From: Hippophae tibetana
Taxonomy: Eukaryota > Streptophyta > Magnoliopsida > Rosales > Elaeagnaceae
NCBI GenBank assembly: GCA_037013495.1
Contig: CM072803.1
Coordinates: forward strand, 17,381,501-17,445,500
Reading direction: 5' to 3'
DNA length: 64,000 bases
Part shown: piece by piece, positions 1 to 12,999 of the stretch
How the letters are laid out: each line of letters starts with the position of its first letter
Position numbering within the stretch: position 1 is the stretch's first letter
Notes under the pieces: generated by a model
Database searches by the model: none
Seen by the model: the letters and a program-made list of their open reading frames with translations, nothing else
What the model was told of the DNA's origin: nothing
Made by a program: the position numbers and the translations under genes

Positions 1-1185
1 TAATACTTTAATTCATATATTGGTACTTTTTAACCATTTTGAATAATGATAATTATTTTTTAATTAAAGTTGATCACATGTATCCTATATGTTAAATTGG
101 AAAAGGATAATTATGAAATTTAAGAAAAAAAAAGAAAATAGCAAAAATAACTTATTAGTTAAAAAAGATATCAATAATTAAATTAAGTTATTCAAACAAA
201 ATATTTTAAAAACATGACGAAAAATACCAATACATTGATTAAAGTATCAAGTCTCCTGTAACAATAATTTAAATAGTTTAAATTTATTGTTCATTTTTAC
301 GTGTCAATATATTACTATGGTCAATAATTATTTGAAATAAAAAATTTATAATTATTATAATTTTAAAAAAATAATTTTTTAATGAATAAAAATTAAAATT
401 ACTTATTTATTATAATTTTATAGTACAATAATTATCATAATTTAAAATGTTATTACTAAACAAATTTATTAATGAAAATATATTAAAAATAATGGCATGA
501 AATTGCAATTCAGAAGGCTAAAAATTTAATTCATACAATTTTATCGTGCTAATTCAAAATAGGTATTACTTTATTCATTACTTTTTTATCTAGGGAGAAA
601 TATTATCTTAATTTTTTTTCCATATTGTCTTTTTATTTGAATAGCAAAAAGAAAAGTGAGCAGCAAAAAAATATTGCCTTTTTATTTAACACTTTAACCT
701 AAAAAAAAATATTATTTAAAATAATTAAAATAGATACGAATATTTGAATTAAAATATTAAAGTAAAACATTTTAATAACAAAAAATATAAAAGATGCCAA
801 TGCATTAATCAAAATATCTTTAGGTACCAATCCTTATAAAAAGAATTGTTCATTCAAACTCTAAGACGCATATTTCAAAAGAAAATGTAATAAGTTAGGA
901 ACCAATTGAACAAGTAAACGAAAGGATTAAGATAGGTGACTAATGATTTTAATCAATAAATCTAATTAATTATATCTCATTGTTGAGTTATTCGAATTTA
1001 ATAATAAATATTTATTTATGTATTTTTTAATTTAAATGTTATTAATTAGTTTTAAATGATAAATTATGATAGTATTAAGACGATTAGTTATATTCATTAT
1101 TTGATATTATTGGAAATCAATGGGAGATTACGGGACTTGAAATGATAATTAGTTATATATTTGAATAATATCATTATCTCTTCTT
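1..1185. other. AT-rich intergenic DNA, no gene seen
   Basis: Very AT-rich sequence with many short poly-A and poly-T runs and stops in all frames. I see no coding frame, RNA gene or clear transposon end here. Confidence 0.6.
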
Positions 1186-1187
1186 AG

Positions 1188-4100
1188 CTCCGATGTGAGA
1201 CATTATATGGATTTGAACCTTATCAAGTTAGTCGTGTCCTCCTTGGCCACCTTTGTGGATAACATCAATCTACGAAGAGTATCATCTCTAGAGGCCATAC
1301 GTGCAACAATTTTTGACATGGTCCCCATAAGTGTTCCAGGGTCAGATGGATTTACAAGAAAATTCTTTCAGTAGTGTTGGGACATCATTGGCACAGACGT
1401 AATACGAGCAACTAAAGATTGCTTTAAACCATGTCGGAAGCACTGGGATTAAATTCAATTTTTTTAATCCTTATATCCAAAAATGCTCATTCAAACACTA
1501 TTAATGAATATTGGCCAATCACGATAGGGAACTTTATGTTCAACCTAATAACAAAGATTGTCGTTGGGTATTTAAGAGATATTTGTTCTCGCATCTTGTC
1601 CCAAAATTAGTTTGGGTTCATTTTGGGAAAAAATATTAGTGATTGCATGATAAGTGCTTCTGAATGCTTTAACATAATGAAATTCCCTACTCATGGGGGT
1701 AATGTTGCTCTCAAAATTGATATCCATAAGGCCTTTGATACCATGAGTTGAGATTTTATTTTAAAAGAGATGTAGTGTTTTGGCTTTGACGACATCTTTT
1801 TAGGTTGGACTAGATACCTTTTTTCTTTTTGTTTCTGCAAGAATCTTGATCCTAATTAATGTTTCACCCAAGGGATATTTCTCTTGCTCTAGATGTCTCT
1901 GACAAGTGGACCTTTTGTCTACATTATTATTTTGTATTATTGAAGATTTTCTCACTTGATATCTTAGGTCGTTGGTTGATAATAAAAACTTCCTTCCAAT
2001 TTCTTCACCTAGAGGCAACATTACACCGACCTATTTATGGATGACCTTCTCATCTTTGGTCATGATTGCTTGTCAAACCACCAGGTTTTATCTAAGTATT
2101 TTCATTTGAATAGATAACTTTCAGGTCAGATGGTCAATTTGTGTAAATCTTTAATATACTTTGATAAAAAGGTACCTCAAGATAATATTTTGTTACTTTA
2201 AGAAATAACTGTGATTCAAACAAGGGCTTATATATGTCCTACTTAGGTTTTAACCTCTTTCAAGGGGTCTAAAAAAAGTGTTGGTTTCAATGGTTGGCAA
2301 ATAAAATATGTACAAGGATTAAAGTGTGGAAATGACTCATATTCTCCTTAGCAAGATGTAGAGGCTTGATTTCTTTGATCATTGGAGTATATTCCTCCAT
2401 TCATTCCATAACTATAAATAGCCAAAATCAGTCTTAGATAGTCTAATAACTACCATTCTTAATTTATTTTAGTAAGGAAGATAGATATACTTTAATTAGT
2501 CCAAATTACTTGGAGGGATTGTTGTTGTTCGTCTTGGATTACGATACCTTAATATTTTAAATGAAACTATGTTAAGAAAGTTTTTCTTGTGGGTTATATC
2601 ACATAAAAGTCTAGCATGATCTTTTATTTATGCAGACACTACTTGGTTGGGAGGAAAATCCATGGAGCTATTATGTTTGATCTTCCATCTAGTTCGATTT
2701 ATGACCTTATTACTTAACCCTTTTGAAGGAATCTAGATGATTAGTCGACAAGAACTATATAATTCAATTTTGGATTGAAAATTGGCTGGGAACTCCTCTA
2801 ATTGAAAGGATAAGCAACCTTCCAATGGATCCCTTAATCTATTATTTAGTATGAGATTACTTATAAGTGGATGGATGGCACCTGCCACAATTTTTTGAGG
2901 AATTTTACCCGAATATTACTTTAAAAATTGGATTGATATTTGTCAAGAATAGTACAAACACTAGAGTTTAGACATGCTTAACTAAAGGATTAGTCATGAC
3001 AAGGGAATTTTATGATTCACTATGTGTGGTTGGGGTACTAAAGAGTTAGGGCAAGGCCATTTGGGCCTATTTTATACCACCCTTATGCTATATTTTACTC
3101 TAGTGAGTTATTTAAAGTAATATGGACTACCAGTTAAAGAAGAAATGATAGTCCTTTCTTTCTAGATGTCCTTTGTGTGGCTTAGTAGAGGAAAATATAT
3201 CTTACCTTTCTTTAAGCTATTATTTTGTCAGTGCTCTCTGGGATCTTTTACGTTTTATTTTTGTTAAGAAACTACTTATAGATTCTTCCATCCTTGATCT
3301 ATAGACAGTCACAATGGCAATTGACTTTGGTTCATAACTAAACCATTTATGGAATGTAGGGATTCATTCTATCATCTGGGTGATATGGAAAATTAAAAAT
3401 GATTATCATTTTGGGAACAAACATTTGTTAACATATAACTATAAGTTTTATTTTTGCCACAGTTTGATGATATATTTGTGAGACATGTCTATTATGGTAT
3501 GGTTCCAAGAAAAATATAGTAGATGAATTTTAAGTGCTTAGACTACTATGCATACTAGATGTGATTTAGAGGGTGCCATCTTTAGGATGGATAAAGGTCA
3601 ATATAGATGGTACTACTTTTGGATTACCATGCCTTTTTGGATGTGCAGTTGTATTTCGAACCTTAAGATAATTTATTAAGCGATGTTTCTAGGTTCTACA
3701 TTGAATCTCATATTCTTTTGAGATAGAACTTATAGCGACCATTTATGCAGTGATGTATGTTGCCAAGTTTAGGTGGAAGAAACTTTGGTTGGATTCAGAC
3801 TCAATTTATACTGTTATTCTTTTTCAGATTGGATCACTTTCAATGCCATAAAGGTGATATTCTACTTGGGCTAACTACTTAGAGAAAGTTGGTCACATGG
3901 AGTATCATTACTCTTATATTTATAGAGAGGGTAATGTTGTAGTTGGTAGTATAATTTCTTGGGCTCCTAGTATTTGTACAAAAATTAGATGGTGAAATGT
4001 CCCATCATTCACTGGGTTTTTTATTTATTTATTTGGATACAAATAAAAAAATATAATTATAGGTTCTGTCGAAACTTAACTTGCTTTGTATATATATATA

Positions 4101-4195
4101 TATTTTTATATTTGATAATACTTATAGTTAAAAGGTTAAATGAGAAGGGTACTAAGGAGGTGTTAACTTAGTTTGGATATCTCAGTGCACTTACC
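1188..4195 (+). mobile_element. Decayed LINE (L1-type) with reverse transcriptase and RNase H remnants
   Basis: Reading across stops and frame changes on the plus strand gives the landmarks of a plant LINE polyprotein. Around 1315-1440 there is a segment like the RT lead-in (PGSDGF, WDIIGTDV). Around 1690-1750 is the finger/palm motif ALKIDI.KAFDT. Near 1900-1960 is a degenerate Q-D-PLS-LLF block, and near 2035-2050 a degraded YMDDLL-like motif. From about 3590 to 3960 a plant-LINE RNase H follows (KVNIDG, FEIELIATIYAV, WLDSDS, YREGN). The open reading frame is broken many times, so this is an old, inactive copy. The 3' tail resembles two other LINE remnants at 29.3-30.2 kb and 48.5-49.3 kb. 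The 5' end is not clear. Family is well supported by motif order; exact limits are estimates. Confidence 0.75.
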
Positions 4196-4402
4196 AAGGT
4201 CTATTAGCTGTAAACTTTCATAAAAATACCTATATAATATTTAAAAATTTTGAATTCCCAAGTGTTCTACTCTTTTTAAAGATTGTCGAATGTATATGTT
4301 TTAGTTAATAGATAACTTTTGATCTTGTCTACATCAAGTTATAATATAATAAGCATCAAAACTCGTACCTATAAATACATTTTTTTAAGGGATGAAGAAT
4401 TG

Positions 4403-4680
4403 ATCAAGTTTGTTACCTTCAACGAAAATACACTTTAGATCCGTACCCATTAGGTGGGATAACACAAGTCTACTACCTTTATAAAAGGGTCACATAAGTC
4501 TATTTTGTAAAGGTGATGATGGACTTATACTATCCTTTTTTTGTGAAAATGGGCAGCATAAGTCTATTACCTTTACAAAATGGACTTCTACGACTCTTTT
4601 TATAAAGGTAACAAACTTGTGTTATCCTACCTAATATGTAGAGGACTAAAGTGCATTCTCATTAAAAGTAGCGAACTTGA
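4403..4680. repeat. Fold-back (long inverted repeat) element, about 280 bp
   Basis: The left arm (about 4403-4472, beginning tcaagtttgttacc) is matched, inverted, by the right arm (about 4614-4680, ending agcgaacttga). The inner parts also pair (acctttataaaagggtc against the complement of gactctttttataaaggt), so nearly the whole segment can fold into one long imperfect hairpin. This is the form of a fold-back MITE or a small-RNA-like hairpin locus. No protein is encoded. No target-site duplication was clear. Confidence 0.65.
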
Positions 4681-4929
4681 GCTACCATTTTTTTCCTTTT
4701 AAGCATGTTAGCTATTTCTTTCAATCTTTATTTTATTTTATTTATTTATTTATGGAAAGGAAAAGAGAATAATGTGATAATCCAAATGGTAATGATATAG
4801 AAGTATTTGGGTAAATCATTTATATAAGGTTATGCTCTAGATTGAAAGCATATAATTTATAGATGCTTGTTGATAGTAAAGAGTCTGAGAATATTTCCTT
4901 TATATAACATATTTTTCATTCCAATAATA

Positions 4930-5203
4930 CATTTTCTTAAATTTGTAATTTTTTTATAATAAAAACTTATAGTTTCAAACATATAAATACCAAAATATGA
5001 TTGTTATACAAATTCAATAAAATTAGATTTTACAAAATCTCCAATAACCCACGTGTATGTTTGTGTGTATCAAGTTACATCCATCTCTATAAGTTGGTCA
5101 AATTAGCTTCATTCTGTAATTTATAAATTCATCTCTATTTTTATATATAACATATTGCATCCACCTCTACACTTGTATGTAATATATGAATAATGAAAAT
5201 CAT
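4930..5203 (+). repeat. Dispersed repeat R1, plus-strand copy, left part
   Basis: This stretch (caaacatataaataccaaaat followed by several gttacatcca / tgtatgtaat blocks) is found in inverted orientation at about 13000-13510. It is interrupted by the hAT-type element at 5204 and continues after 7184. The last 8 bases (aaaatcat, 5196-5203) are the left target-site duplication of that element. No coding content. Confidence 0.55.
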
Positions 5204-5940
5204 TAGGGATGGGCACGAGGACTAGCGGGGACGGATTTTAATATAACCATCCTCGAACCGAATTATAAAATCTGTCCCTGAAACTGCCCGAAAATCGTTG
5301 CAGTTCGGGGATGGTTTTTACCTGCGGATAACAATTCGGGATAGTTATTAAAAAAAACCTTTTTCAAAATTTTAAAAAAATCATATTCAATTTAACTCAT
5401 TTTGGCTATGTAATCAAACTAAAGAAAATGGACAAATCTTTTGAACTTGTTATCTCAATTTTTTATTTCAATTTGTTATTTTGAGTTTATGATAAAAACT
5501 TTAACATTTAATAATATATATTTATATGAATCTAGATAAGATTAAATACATATAAATGAAAAACACAAGATATAAATAAAATATTTTAAATTAATATAAA
5601 TATTGAAAACTAATTAAATAAATTTAAGAAAACTTCAAGGCCTTCCATATACAATTAATTTTCTTTCTATCAAAATGAACTCATTCCATATCCCATTAAT
5701 TTTCTTCCTATCAAAATGAACACATGCTTCATATTTAGCCTTCCCATCTTCTTCCTCACTACATTCATTTGATGGTTGACTTTGTGTATTTTCAAGTGAA
5801 GAGAAATATTTGTATGTTGATCGGCACTTGAAGTTCCACCACTTGTTACCTCCACATTAAGTTCAATGTCAATTTACTCCTTGAGAGGATTGTGGTGAAA
5901 AATTCTGAAAAAATAACTTTCAAAGTTTAAATTCATATAT

Positions 5941-6312
5941 AAAAACAGAGTAGTCACTTTATTCCATATACATTATGAATCGATAATACATTGTCCAGAT
6001 GACTTCAAGCATTTAAATATGTTATGTTGAAGCTATTCTGCTCAAGAAACAGTATAAAGTCTCTGACTAAATCTATTTAAGCACAAATCAAATAAGATTT
6101 TACCATGATCACTTAAAATGGCTAGAACTTTTGTGACAAAAATAGAGTAGCCAATATCCATGTCTCATAACAGGAAGTTTCATACAAAAAACAGAGTAGT
6201 CAATTTATTCCATATACACTATGAATAGATAATATATTATCCAAACTCCAGATGACTTCAGGCATTTAACTATATGTTAGATTTAACCCGTTCTGCTCAA
6301 GAAACAGAGTAG
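5941..6312. repeat. Internal direct duplication inside the hAT-type element
   Basis: A block beginning acagagtagtcactttattcc (about 5941-6057) is repeated at about 6186-6312, with the same order of submotifs: cagatgacttca, then aagcattta or aggcattta, then gctcaagaaacag. The offset is about 245 bp. Confidence 0.6.
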
Positions 6313-6429
6313 TAAAAATCTCATAGCAGTGAGGTCATACACAAAACAGAGTAACCATGTATCAGCTAGACAACCACCAAGAGATCACCTTTATACGAGA
6401 AAATGAAACACTTACTTGATGAGATCACA

Positions 6430-6870
6430 AGGAAGAAGTAAAAGCAAGCTGAGCCGACAACAAGCGTACAATCGAGAGCGGTGATTGAGTGGCAGAGAAG
6501 ACTGGACTCAGTGACGTGACTCTGTGATTGGCGATGACTCAGCGACTGGCGACTGGTGACTGTAGTTGGCGACTGGCGTACAACCGAGAGTAGTGACTGA
6601 GTGGCAGAGATGACTAGACTCAGTGATGCGGCTCCGTGACTGGAGACTACAACTGGCGACTATAGTTGTCGACTTGCGTACAACCGAGAGCGGCGAATGA
6701 GCAGTAGAGATGATTGGACTCAACGAAGCGACTCTGTGATTGGCGATGACTCAGCGACTGGCGACTGCGGTTGGCGACTACAGCTGGCAACTGGCGACTA
6801 GAGACGACTCAGTAACTGCGACTTACGACTAGAGACTACGAATGGTGACTGTGGTTGGCGACTGTTGTGA
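6430..6870. repeat. Imperfect GCGACTGGCGACTG-type repeat array inside the hAT-type element
   Basis: Short units such as ggcgactgg, gactcagcgactg and tacaaccgagag recur many times. A larger unit (gtacaa-cgagag ... gactca-tga) of about 110-130 bp appears roughly three times. This patch is much more GC-rich than its surroundings. Any minus-strand frame through it is a by-product of the repeats. Confidence 0.65.
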
Positions 6871-7184
6871 GAATTGAGAGAGGGGTGAGAAAATGATGAG
6901 AGGCAAAACAGAGAGTGAGATAAAAAAAAGTTTAGGTTGGTTTATATACTGTTTGAAAAAAACCCTAATTAATATATAATTTATTTAAATAAATATAATT
7001 AATTTTGGGTATAGGCGGGTACGGTTTTGAGTATAACCGTAACCGAACCGTACCCGCTCTTTTATGTTCATTTTTTACCCGAAATTGAAATCGTCCCCGA
7101 AATTAAATGGATAAAAACCGAATTGTCGATGCGATTATCTGTGGATAACCGAATCTACGGTTTTTTTTCATCCCTAAAAATCAT

Positions 7185-7284
7185 TGTTTAATGTAAGGTC
7201 TTATATTTTTGTATGCATATAAGAATTTACATTGTTTTAACGAGATATGACTTTACATTTTTTTTAATTGAACAATATTATACA

Positions 7285-7322
<38 letters not shown>

Positions 7323-7620
7323 TGTGTGTGATTAATATCATGTAGTAAATTGATTACACGTTATGTAATGTGTTGAAGTAAATTTTTCATGTTTAATTTG
7401 TTTTGATAAATGATGCAATGTAAATTCATAATTGAAACTATGTACTATATTACATGCACTTTTATTTTAGAATGTAACATGTTACATCTACCTCTATATT
7501 TGTATATAATCTATTACACGCATTGTACTTCCAATGACCCACCAAATGTAGCCTGATACATCCATATATATTTGTATATAACCTGTTACATTTATCACTA
7601 TTCATGTGACCTATAAGAGG
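7185..7620 (+). repeat. Dispersed repeat R1, plus-strand copy, right part, with TA/TG microsatellite
   Basis: This continues R1 beyond the hAT-type insertion. It has blocks such as gttacatctacctctatatttgt and cctgttacatttat whose complement forms the array at 13000-13350. A (TA)n run with a short (TG)n tail lies at about 7288-7330. Confidence 0.45.
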
Positions 7621-7985
7621 TAATCTAATAAAGTCCTATTGATTTTTGGTTGTGTTTTTCTACATTAGTGGTGAGAGAAATGAAAAATGAACTTATGAGA
7701 TTTGTGATTTCATTAAAAATTAATTGCATCCATATTTGCATAAACTCGTCCAGATTTCATGTGATGAAATATGAAAAAACTTCACACACAAGAAAATTCA
7801 TTGTGAAAATGTAACATACTTTTAATTAATTTCAATGCTCAGATAAAATTCTTATATTTCTTTGAGTTATGTTATTTGTATGACCAAATAGAAATGTTTT
7901 GAAAATCATTATTTTAAGTGCATGTATCCTAGTTTTATTTTTTTCCTTTTGCTCGAGGACTAGCAAAATTGTAAGTTTGGGGTTG

Positions 7986-9761
7986 TGATAACTCTATATT
8001 TTAGAGTTATTTTTGTCTCATTTATTAATTATAATTGCTATGTTCTTAAATTAATATTTACTTTTATTTTTTAAGGAATATATTTAAAAATAAATAAAGA
8101 ATTTGTATTGAAAAAGGACTTAATTACAAACAATAAAAGCTGAAAAATATAATTTAAATTAAAAGATGGCTCAATTGTAAATATCAAAAGTTTACAAGTT
8201 AATTTAAATTAAATAGAAGGGCTAAACTGCAATTAAAGAAAAATTTTGTTTTTCTGCACAGGAAAGAAGACCACGCACACCTATTATCCACGTGTGCCAT
8301 GCACTATCAGATCAGAAATCAATGGTGACGATCAGGAGAGTGAGATGCACGTGCGACCTAGGTAAGTGGACACGTTTTCCAGGTGGCATATTGCTCAGTG
8401 TGTAGAGTAAGGCCCACCTGGCCGCATAGGCCAACATATAGGGTGAGACCCATGTGTCGGTACCAGCAATGTTCCCATGCGACGAGGTCCATATAAACTT
8501 TGTACGCCCTGCTATTCCACTGAATACAATAATGCCATGTGTCTTGATTATTCCTCTAACAAGTCAGATTCTAACACGTGGCATGAGTTTTGTAAAATAA
8601 AAACATAGAAATGGTGCACGTACATCCTCATCACAACGAATTAAAAGCTACCATGTGTCTCGATTATTCTTCCAGCCAATCAGATGCTGACACGTGGCAT
8701 GCGTGAATTGAAATGAAAACGCAGAAATAGTGCACGCTTGTCTCCCACGCATATTTAAATATTATTTTCGATATAATGTTTTGTCTAACATGCGTGTATT
8801 AATTATTATTTTAGATGTAATATTTGTCTCCCGCGTGTCTATAAGAATATATTTTATGATGTATTTCTTTAGAGTGTTAAAGCTATAAATAGAGGATTAT
8901 TGCGATAAATTGAGGGGGTTAGCTAGAGCTGGACTGTGGAACACGCAGAGGCCATTTTTGGCTTGTGTTGTGTTCTACATAGTAGAAATTAGAGAGCAAA
9001 AACAAATTCTAATTTTCTTTTGTTGTTTTTCATCTAATATTTATTAAATGCTTTAATATTTTTGTTTTGTAATTTTAATTTTTGTTATGAAGTAATTTAA
9101 TTTTTTAGGATTTCGTTGTAGCTTAATTTATGAAGCTTGAATAAATTATTTTTGAAAGATTTATGATATTTTTAATTTGTTTATTCTATTTGTGCTTAAT
9201 GCTTTTGATTGATTGGAAGATTAATCAATTAATTTGTGACATATAAATAAACTTGAGAAAGACATTTTTGTGACACTTTAATAAACTTGAAAAAGGTATT
9301 TTCGTGTAATTGCTCCTGGATAGAATAACATATATATATAAAGGATAGGAATATATCTTTATTGTGCGTGTGACTATTTGAGAACTTTGAACGTAATAAA
9401 TCTTGGTGAATTTAATTCTCATAGGAATATAGTGAATTATTTTAGCGAGATGTGTCTATATGGAGCTTGGAAGTGATGTATGGATAAAATTAGTAGTTCT
9501 TGGTTGACAAATTAAATTCAAAAATATAAATCAAGAGAAAATAATATGATTCGAGTGGATTAATTTGATGAAACTGCAATCCTAGAATTTTCTTCTTTAT
9601 TGTTATTAAAATCTTAATTTGTTAAACTCCCATCAATTTTCGTTTGTTTGGATAAAATCATAGTAAAACAATTTTAGTACTTAACAAACTATATTAACAA
9701 ATCTCCGTGAGAACGATATTTTACTTATCAATTTTATTACTTGTGACCGTGTATACTTGCA
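7986..9761 (+). mobile_element. Ty3/gypsy-type LTR remnant (probable 3' or solo LTR)
   Basis: The segment begins tgataactctatattttagag right after a stretch (gctcgaggactagcaaaattg, then aagtttggggt) that resembles the end of the internal region next to the 3' LTR in Tat/Athila-type gypsy elements. A TATA box (ctataaatagagg) is near 8884-8896. The far end (tctccgtgagaacgat ... acttgtgaccgtgtatacttgca) resembles the conserved end of such LTRs. Limits are estimates. No coding region was found inside. The interval 8260-8760 is unusually rich in CACGTG-like motifs for this window. Confidence 0.5.
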
Positions 9762-9904
9762 TGTTTTTATGTTCTCTTAAAGAGACAACAATCACCGAAG
9801 CTCAAATAGAATCGACAACGGTGAGCTTTAGGTGGGTCACTAGGGATGTGGTAGGTGTGACATTATTCTCATTTTATGGACGCTATAAAATGAGTACATT
9901 TTGA

Positions 9905-11640
9905 TCTTCTTATTATATAATTTGAGATAAAATTATGAGTTTTTGGTTGAGTTATTTCTCACTAGAAAAAATTAATTAAATTATCCAAAATGAAGTTATT
10001 AATACCAAAAACTCTAAAGAATCCACTTATAGAATCCGTCCCAAGACAAAGGGGTTTTACATGTTCAATGAAGTTGTTGCTGTACAAGTTTATTAGTTTT
10101 CTAAAAATTATATTTTAAAAAACTAATATTTCATTCATTCAAATGAAAATACAAATAATTAAATTAATAAAATAAAATATATTAAATTATTATAAGAGTC
10201 AATAAAAATTATTTGTAACACATTTTAAGATTTGTTTTTATTCCTTTAATTCTCCGAACATGTATCACTCTTTCTATTAATAAGATAACATGTCTTCAAT
10301 TCAAATTTACTATTCATATCTTGATATCTTCTTGCTTTGAACAATAGAAATATCTAAGTGAAAAATATAATATCTAGATCTAAATATAGAAATAAACATA
10401 TCAAAAATCACCATTAGATTGAAATTTAGTTAAAGAAAAACCAGGTTAAATTTAAATCTAGGTGTAATACTCATATTATAATCTGTGTTTATTCGAGTAA
10501 ATGAAATGGAAGACCTATTAGAGAGGGTTCATACAATAGGAAGCTATCCCTTCTATAAGAAACTAATACAATAAACAGTTAGGTTTTCTAAGAGAATAAA
10601 AAGAGAGATGATTGATAATGTCAACTTAAATTTTTATTTTCTACTTATCTTCACTTTATTATTTAAAAATTATATTAAATTTATTTATTTTAAGTAATAT
10701 AGTATACCATATGTGTCTAGCTTTTCAAAAACTATACTTAAGTTTACATCTTAGAAAAAAGTTGGCACTTATTTACCCATGCAAATCAGACTTTTTTTAA
10801 CTAATAAATTGGCTTATTTTTTTAATAAAACAAAAATAATAGTAACAATATTTTAGCTTTGGAGATAAAAATGATTTTGTAAAAATTGAATTCTCAAAAA
10901 GTGATTTTTTTAAGTAGAATTATTTTAGCCTTTAAGAGAAACGTGATTTCGTAAAAAGATCTATTTTCTTAAATAAAATTGTTTTGATCTTTGATGCACA
11001 AATTTCAATCCCTAGAAAATGCATAAAGTAATAACAGACTAATGATAAATGATAAGTTACTTATAGCCGAAATAGCCGAAATAAGAAGGATGAAAGATAT
11101 ATGCAAAATTAGTATGTATATCACTTAATGGAAATAATGAATTAAATAATGTAAATACAAGTTAGATTTAATGATTTTTTCTTTTTAAATAAGAAAACTT
11201 CCTAAAATCATGGTGAGTCCCAATAATTTTTAATTAATTAATAATTTCTTTAATCATACTTAAGTGATTAATGGACAAATTACAAAAAATATGAGTCAAA
11301 ATCTTTAATTAATTAATAACTTCTTAAGTCGATCTTAAAATTAATTAATTAATAAACCTAATATAAATATATTCTTTAATTATAAATCAAGATTTGACTC
11401 AACATTAATTTATAATTAAAGTTTATTTTAACTATCTAATTTAATACAAATAAAAAAAATTAAATTAGACTATTATTCATTATGCACAATTAAGCACATA
11501 TGTCATGTCTAATACTTAGTTCTAAACTATTTTCTTCAATTGTAAATAAAGACTTGACCCATCATGAATTAATAATTAAAGATTTGAAGACTATGAACAA
11601 AAAATCTGATGTATAAAAATTATCACGTATAAATTTTATA
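9905..11640. other. AT-rich intergenic DNA, no gene seen
   Basis: Low-complexity AT-rich sequence with several ttaattaat runs. Short frames are broken and show no family resemblance. Nothing supportable as a gene. Confidence 0.5.
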
Positions 11641-11657
11641 TGATTTATAAAATAGCT

Positions 11658-12840
11658 TGCAAGTGCACGAATTACTTAAAAAAATGATAAGTATACTTCC
11701 AAGGTTTGTCTAAAGAGGAATCATGTGATTTTTAAATTATTCAAAAAATTCTTTAAAAATAAAATTAAATAGTCTAAAGTGCACAATTGTCACGATTATT
11801 TTTGGTTGAGTTTCTAAACCAATAACATAAAAATAAAGATAAGTTCAATGAGAATTTAGGTAATTAAACATTTATCATACAGTGAAAAATTTATGAGATA
11901 TATTAGTTAGTTAAGTAGGTTATTAAATATATAAATTAAGATTATTGATTATCTTTAGTATTTAAAAATAGAAGATTAGTACATCTGTCATATATTATTA
12001 ATTAAAATCACTTACTACCTTCGGTCGGGTCTAACAGTTTATTTTAATTAAATTATGCTTTTTATAAGAGATAATGAACTATTTAATTGTCGACTTTGGT
12101 CGAGTCTAACAATTTAAATTCACATCAAGGTGTCTAATTTAAGTTTATGATTTAAGTACCTAAAACTAACTTTTAGATTTTAAAACTACTATGAATGATA
12201 CATCGTTAATATATCTTTTAATAATAATTCCTGTAAAAATACTTGAAATAGAACATGCCTTGAAATCAAATTTAGATAGTACATATATAATATCTAGGAG
12301 TATTCTTCTAAATCAAATTCAGATATTTTAAATCTTAAATCTAACTCTCTTGTTTATTATGAAAAATACTTCATCAATATATTCTTCATTTACAAACTTT
12401 GTTTTAATCTTTAGGAGAAATAAAACTTAATTCATTTTATAAACATGTTTAATCTATTGTAATATTTCACAAACATAACAACATTACTAATATCCATACT
12501 ATTTATACTCAGATATACATAGTTTAATAAATGATCAATAAATTAAATACATAGCATATAAAATAACACTTGGAGATAATCTAAAAATAATACATTTAAA
12601 TTTACCTCAACATAATTATTTAAGTATTTCTTTTATTCTGGAAAACCTTCAAACAATATTATCATACTATTTACTAAACTGAAATTAAAACTATTATATG
12701 AACTAAATTTATTCAACTCTCACAAGAGAGAAGAACTTTAAATTACAAAAAAAAAAGCTAAGAAATATAAGAACTCAACAACAATAGAGTTGATGGGATA
12801 TATTTTACAAAAGAAATAGGATCTTATTTATAATATGATG
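11658..12840 (-). mobile_element. Partial gypsy-type LTR, minus strand
   Basis: Read on the minus strand, the lower end (complement of tgcaagtgcacgaattac) has the same terminal pattern as the plus-strand LTR at 9761 (acttatca ... attacttgtg ... acttgca). A minus-strand TATA-like run (attataaataag) sits near 12824-12836, consistent with an LTR promoter. The upper boundary is not defined. No internal region is attached that I can recognise. Confidence 0.4.
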
Positions 12841-12999
12841 AAAGGAGAAAAAAATGGATTTTTTAGCCTGGTGTTATGGCATACAATTTTTCCATGTCAC
12901 CAGTGCTCTAGCCACTCTACTGACGGCCTCACTGGAGCTTTGGTAGTCTTCTCGATGACCTCGATGGAGCTCCAATGAATACCATTATTGACCTCACCG

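Larger units (their letters stand above)
5204..7176. mobile_element. Non-autonomous hAT-type DNA transposon with 8-bp target-site duplication
   Basis: The element starts TAGGGATG and ends CATCCCTA, short perfect terminal inverted repeats. It is flanked by a perfect 8-bp direct repeat aaaatcat (5196-5203 and 7177-7184), the target-duplication length of the hAT superfamily. Both subterminal zones are rich in short ACCGAA/TTCGGT-like motifs in both orientations, the usual transposase-binding layout. At about 1.97 kb it lacks a recognisable transposase. A short minus-strand frame near 5670-5855 could be a transposase leftover but shows no diagnostic motif. The interior has a duplicated block (about 5941-6057 and 6186-6312) and a GACTGGCGACT-rich repeat array (6430-6870). 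It is inserted in dispersed repeat R1. Confidence 0.8.

Noticed and set aside
6508..6723. Minus-strand frame rich in Ser and Thr
   Set aside because: Generated by the GACTGGCGACT-type array inside the hAT-type element; no family resemblance.
9707..9904. 65-residue plus-strand frame near the end of a gypsy LTR
   Set aside because: It begins inside the LTR end and extends into unrelated flank; no motif or homologous family was recognised.
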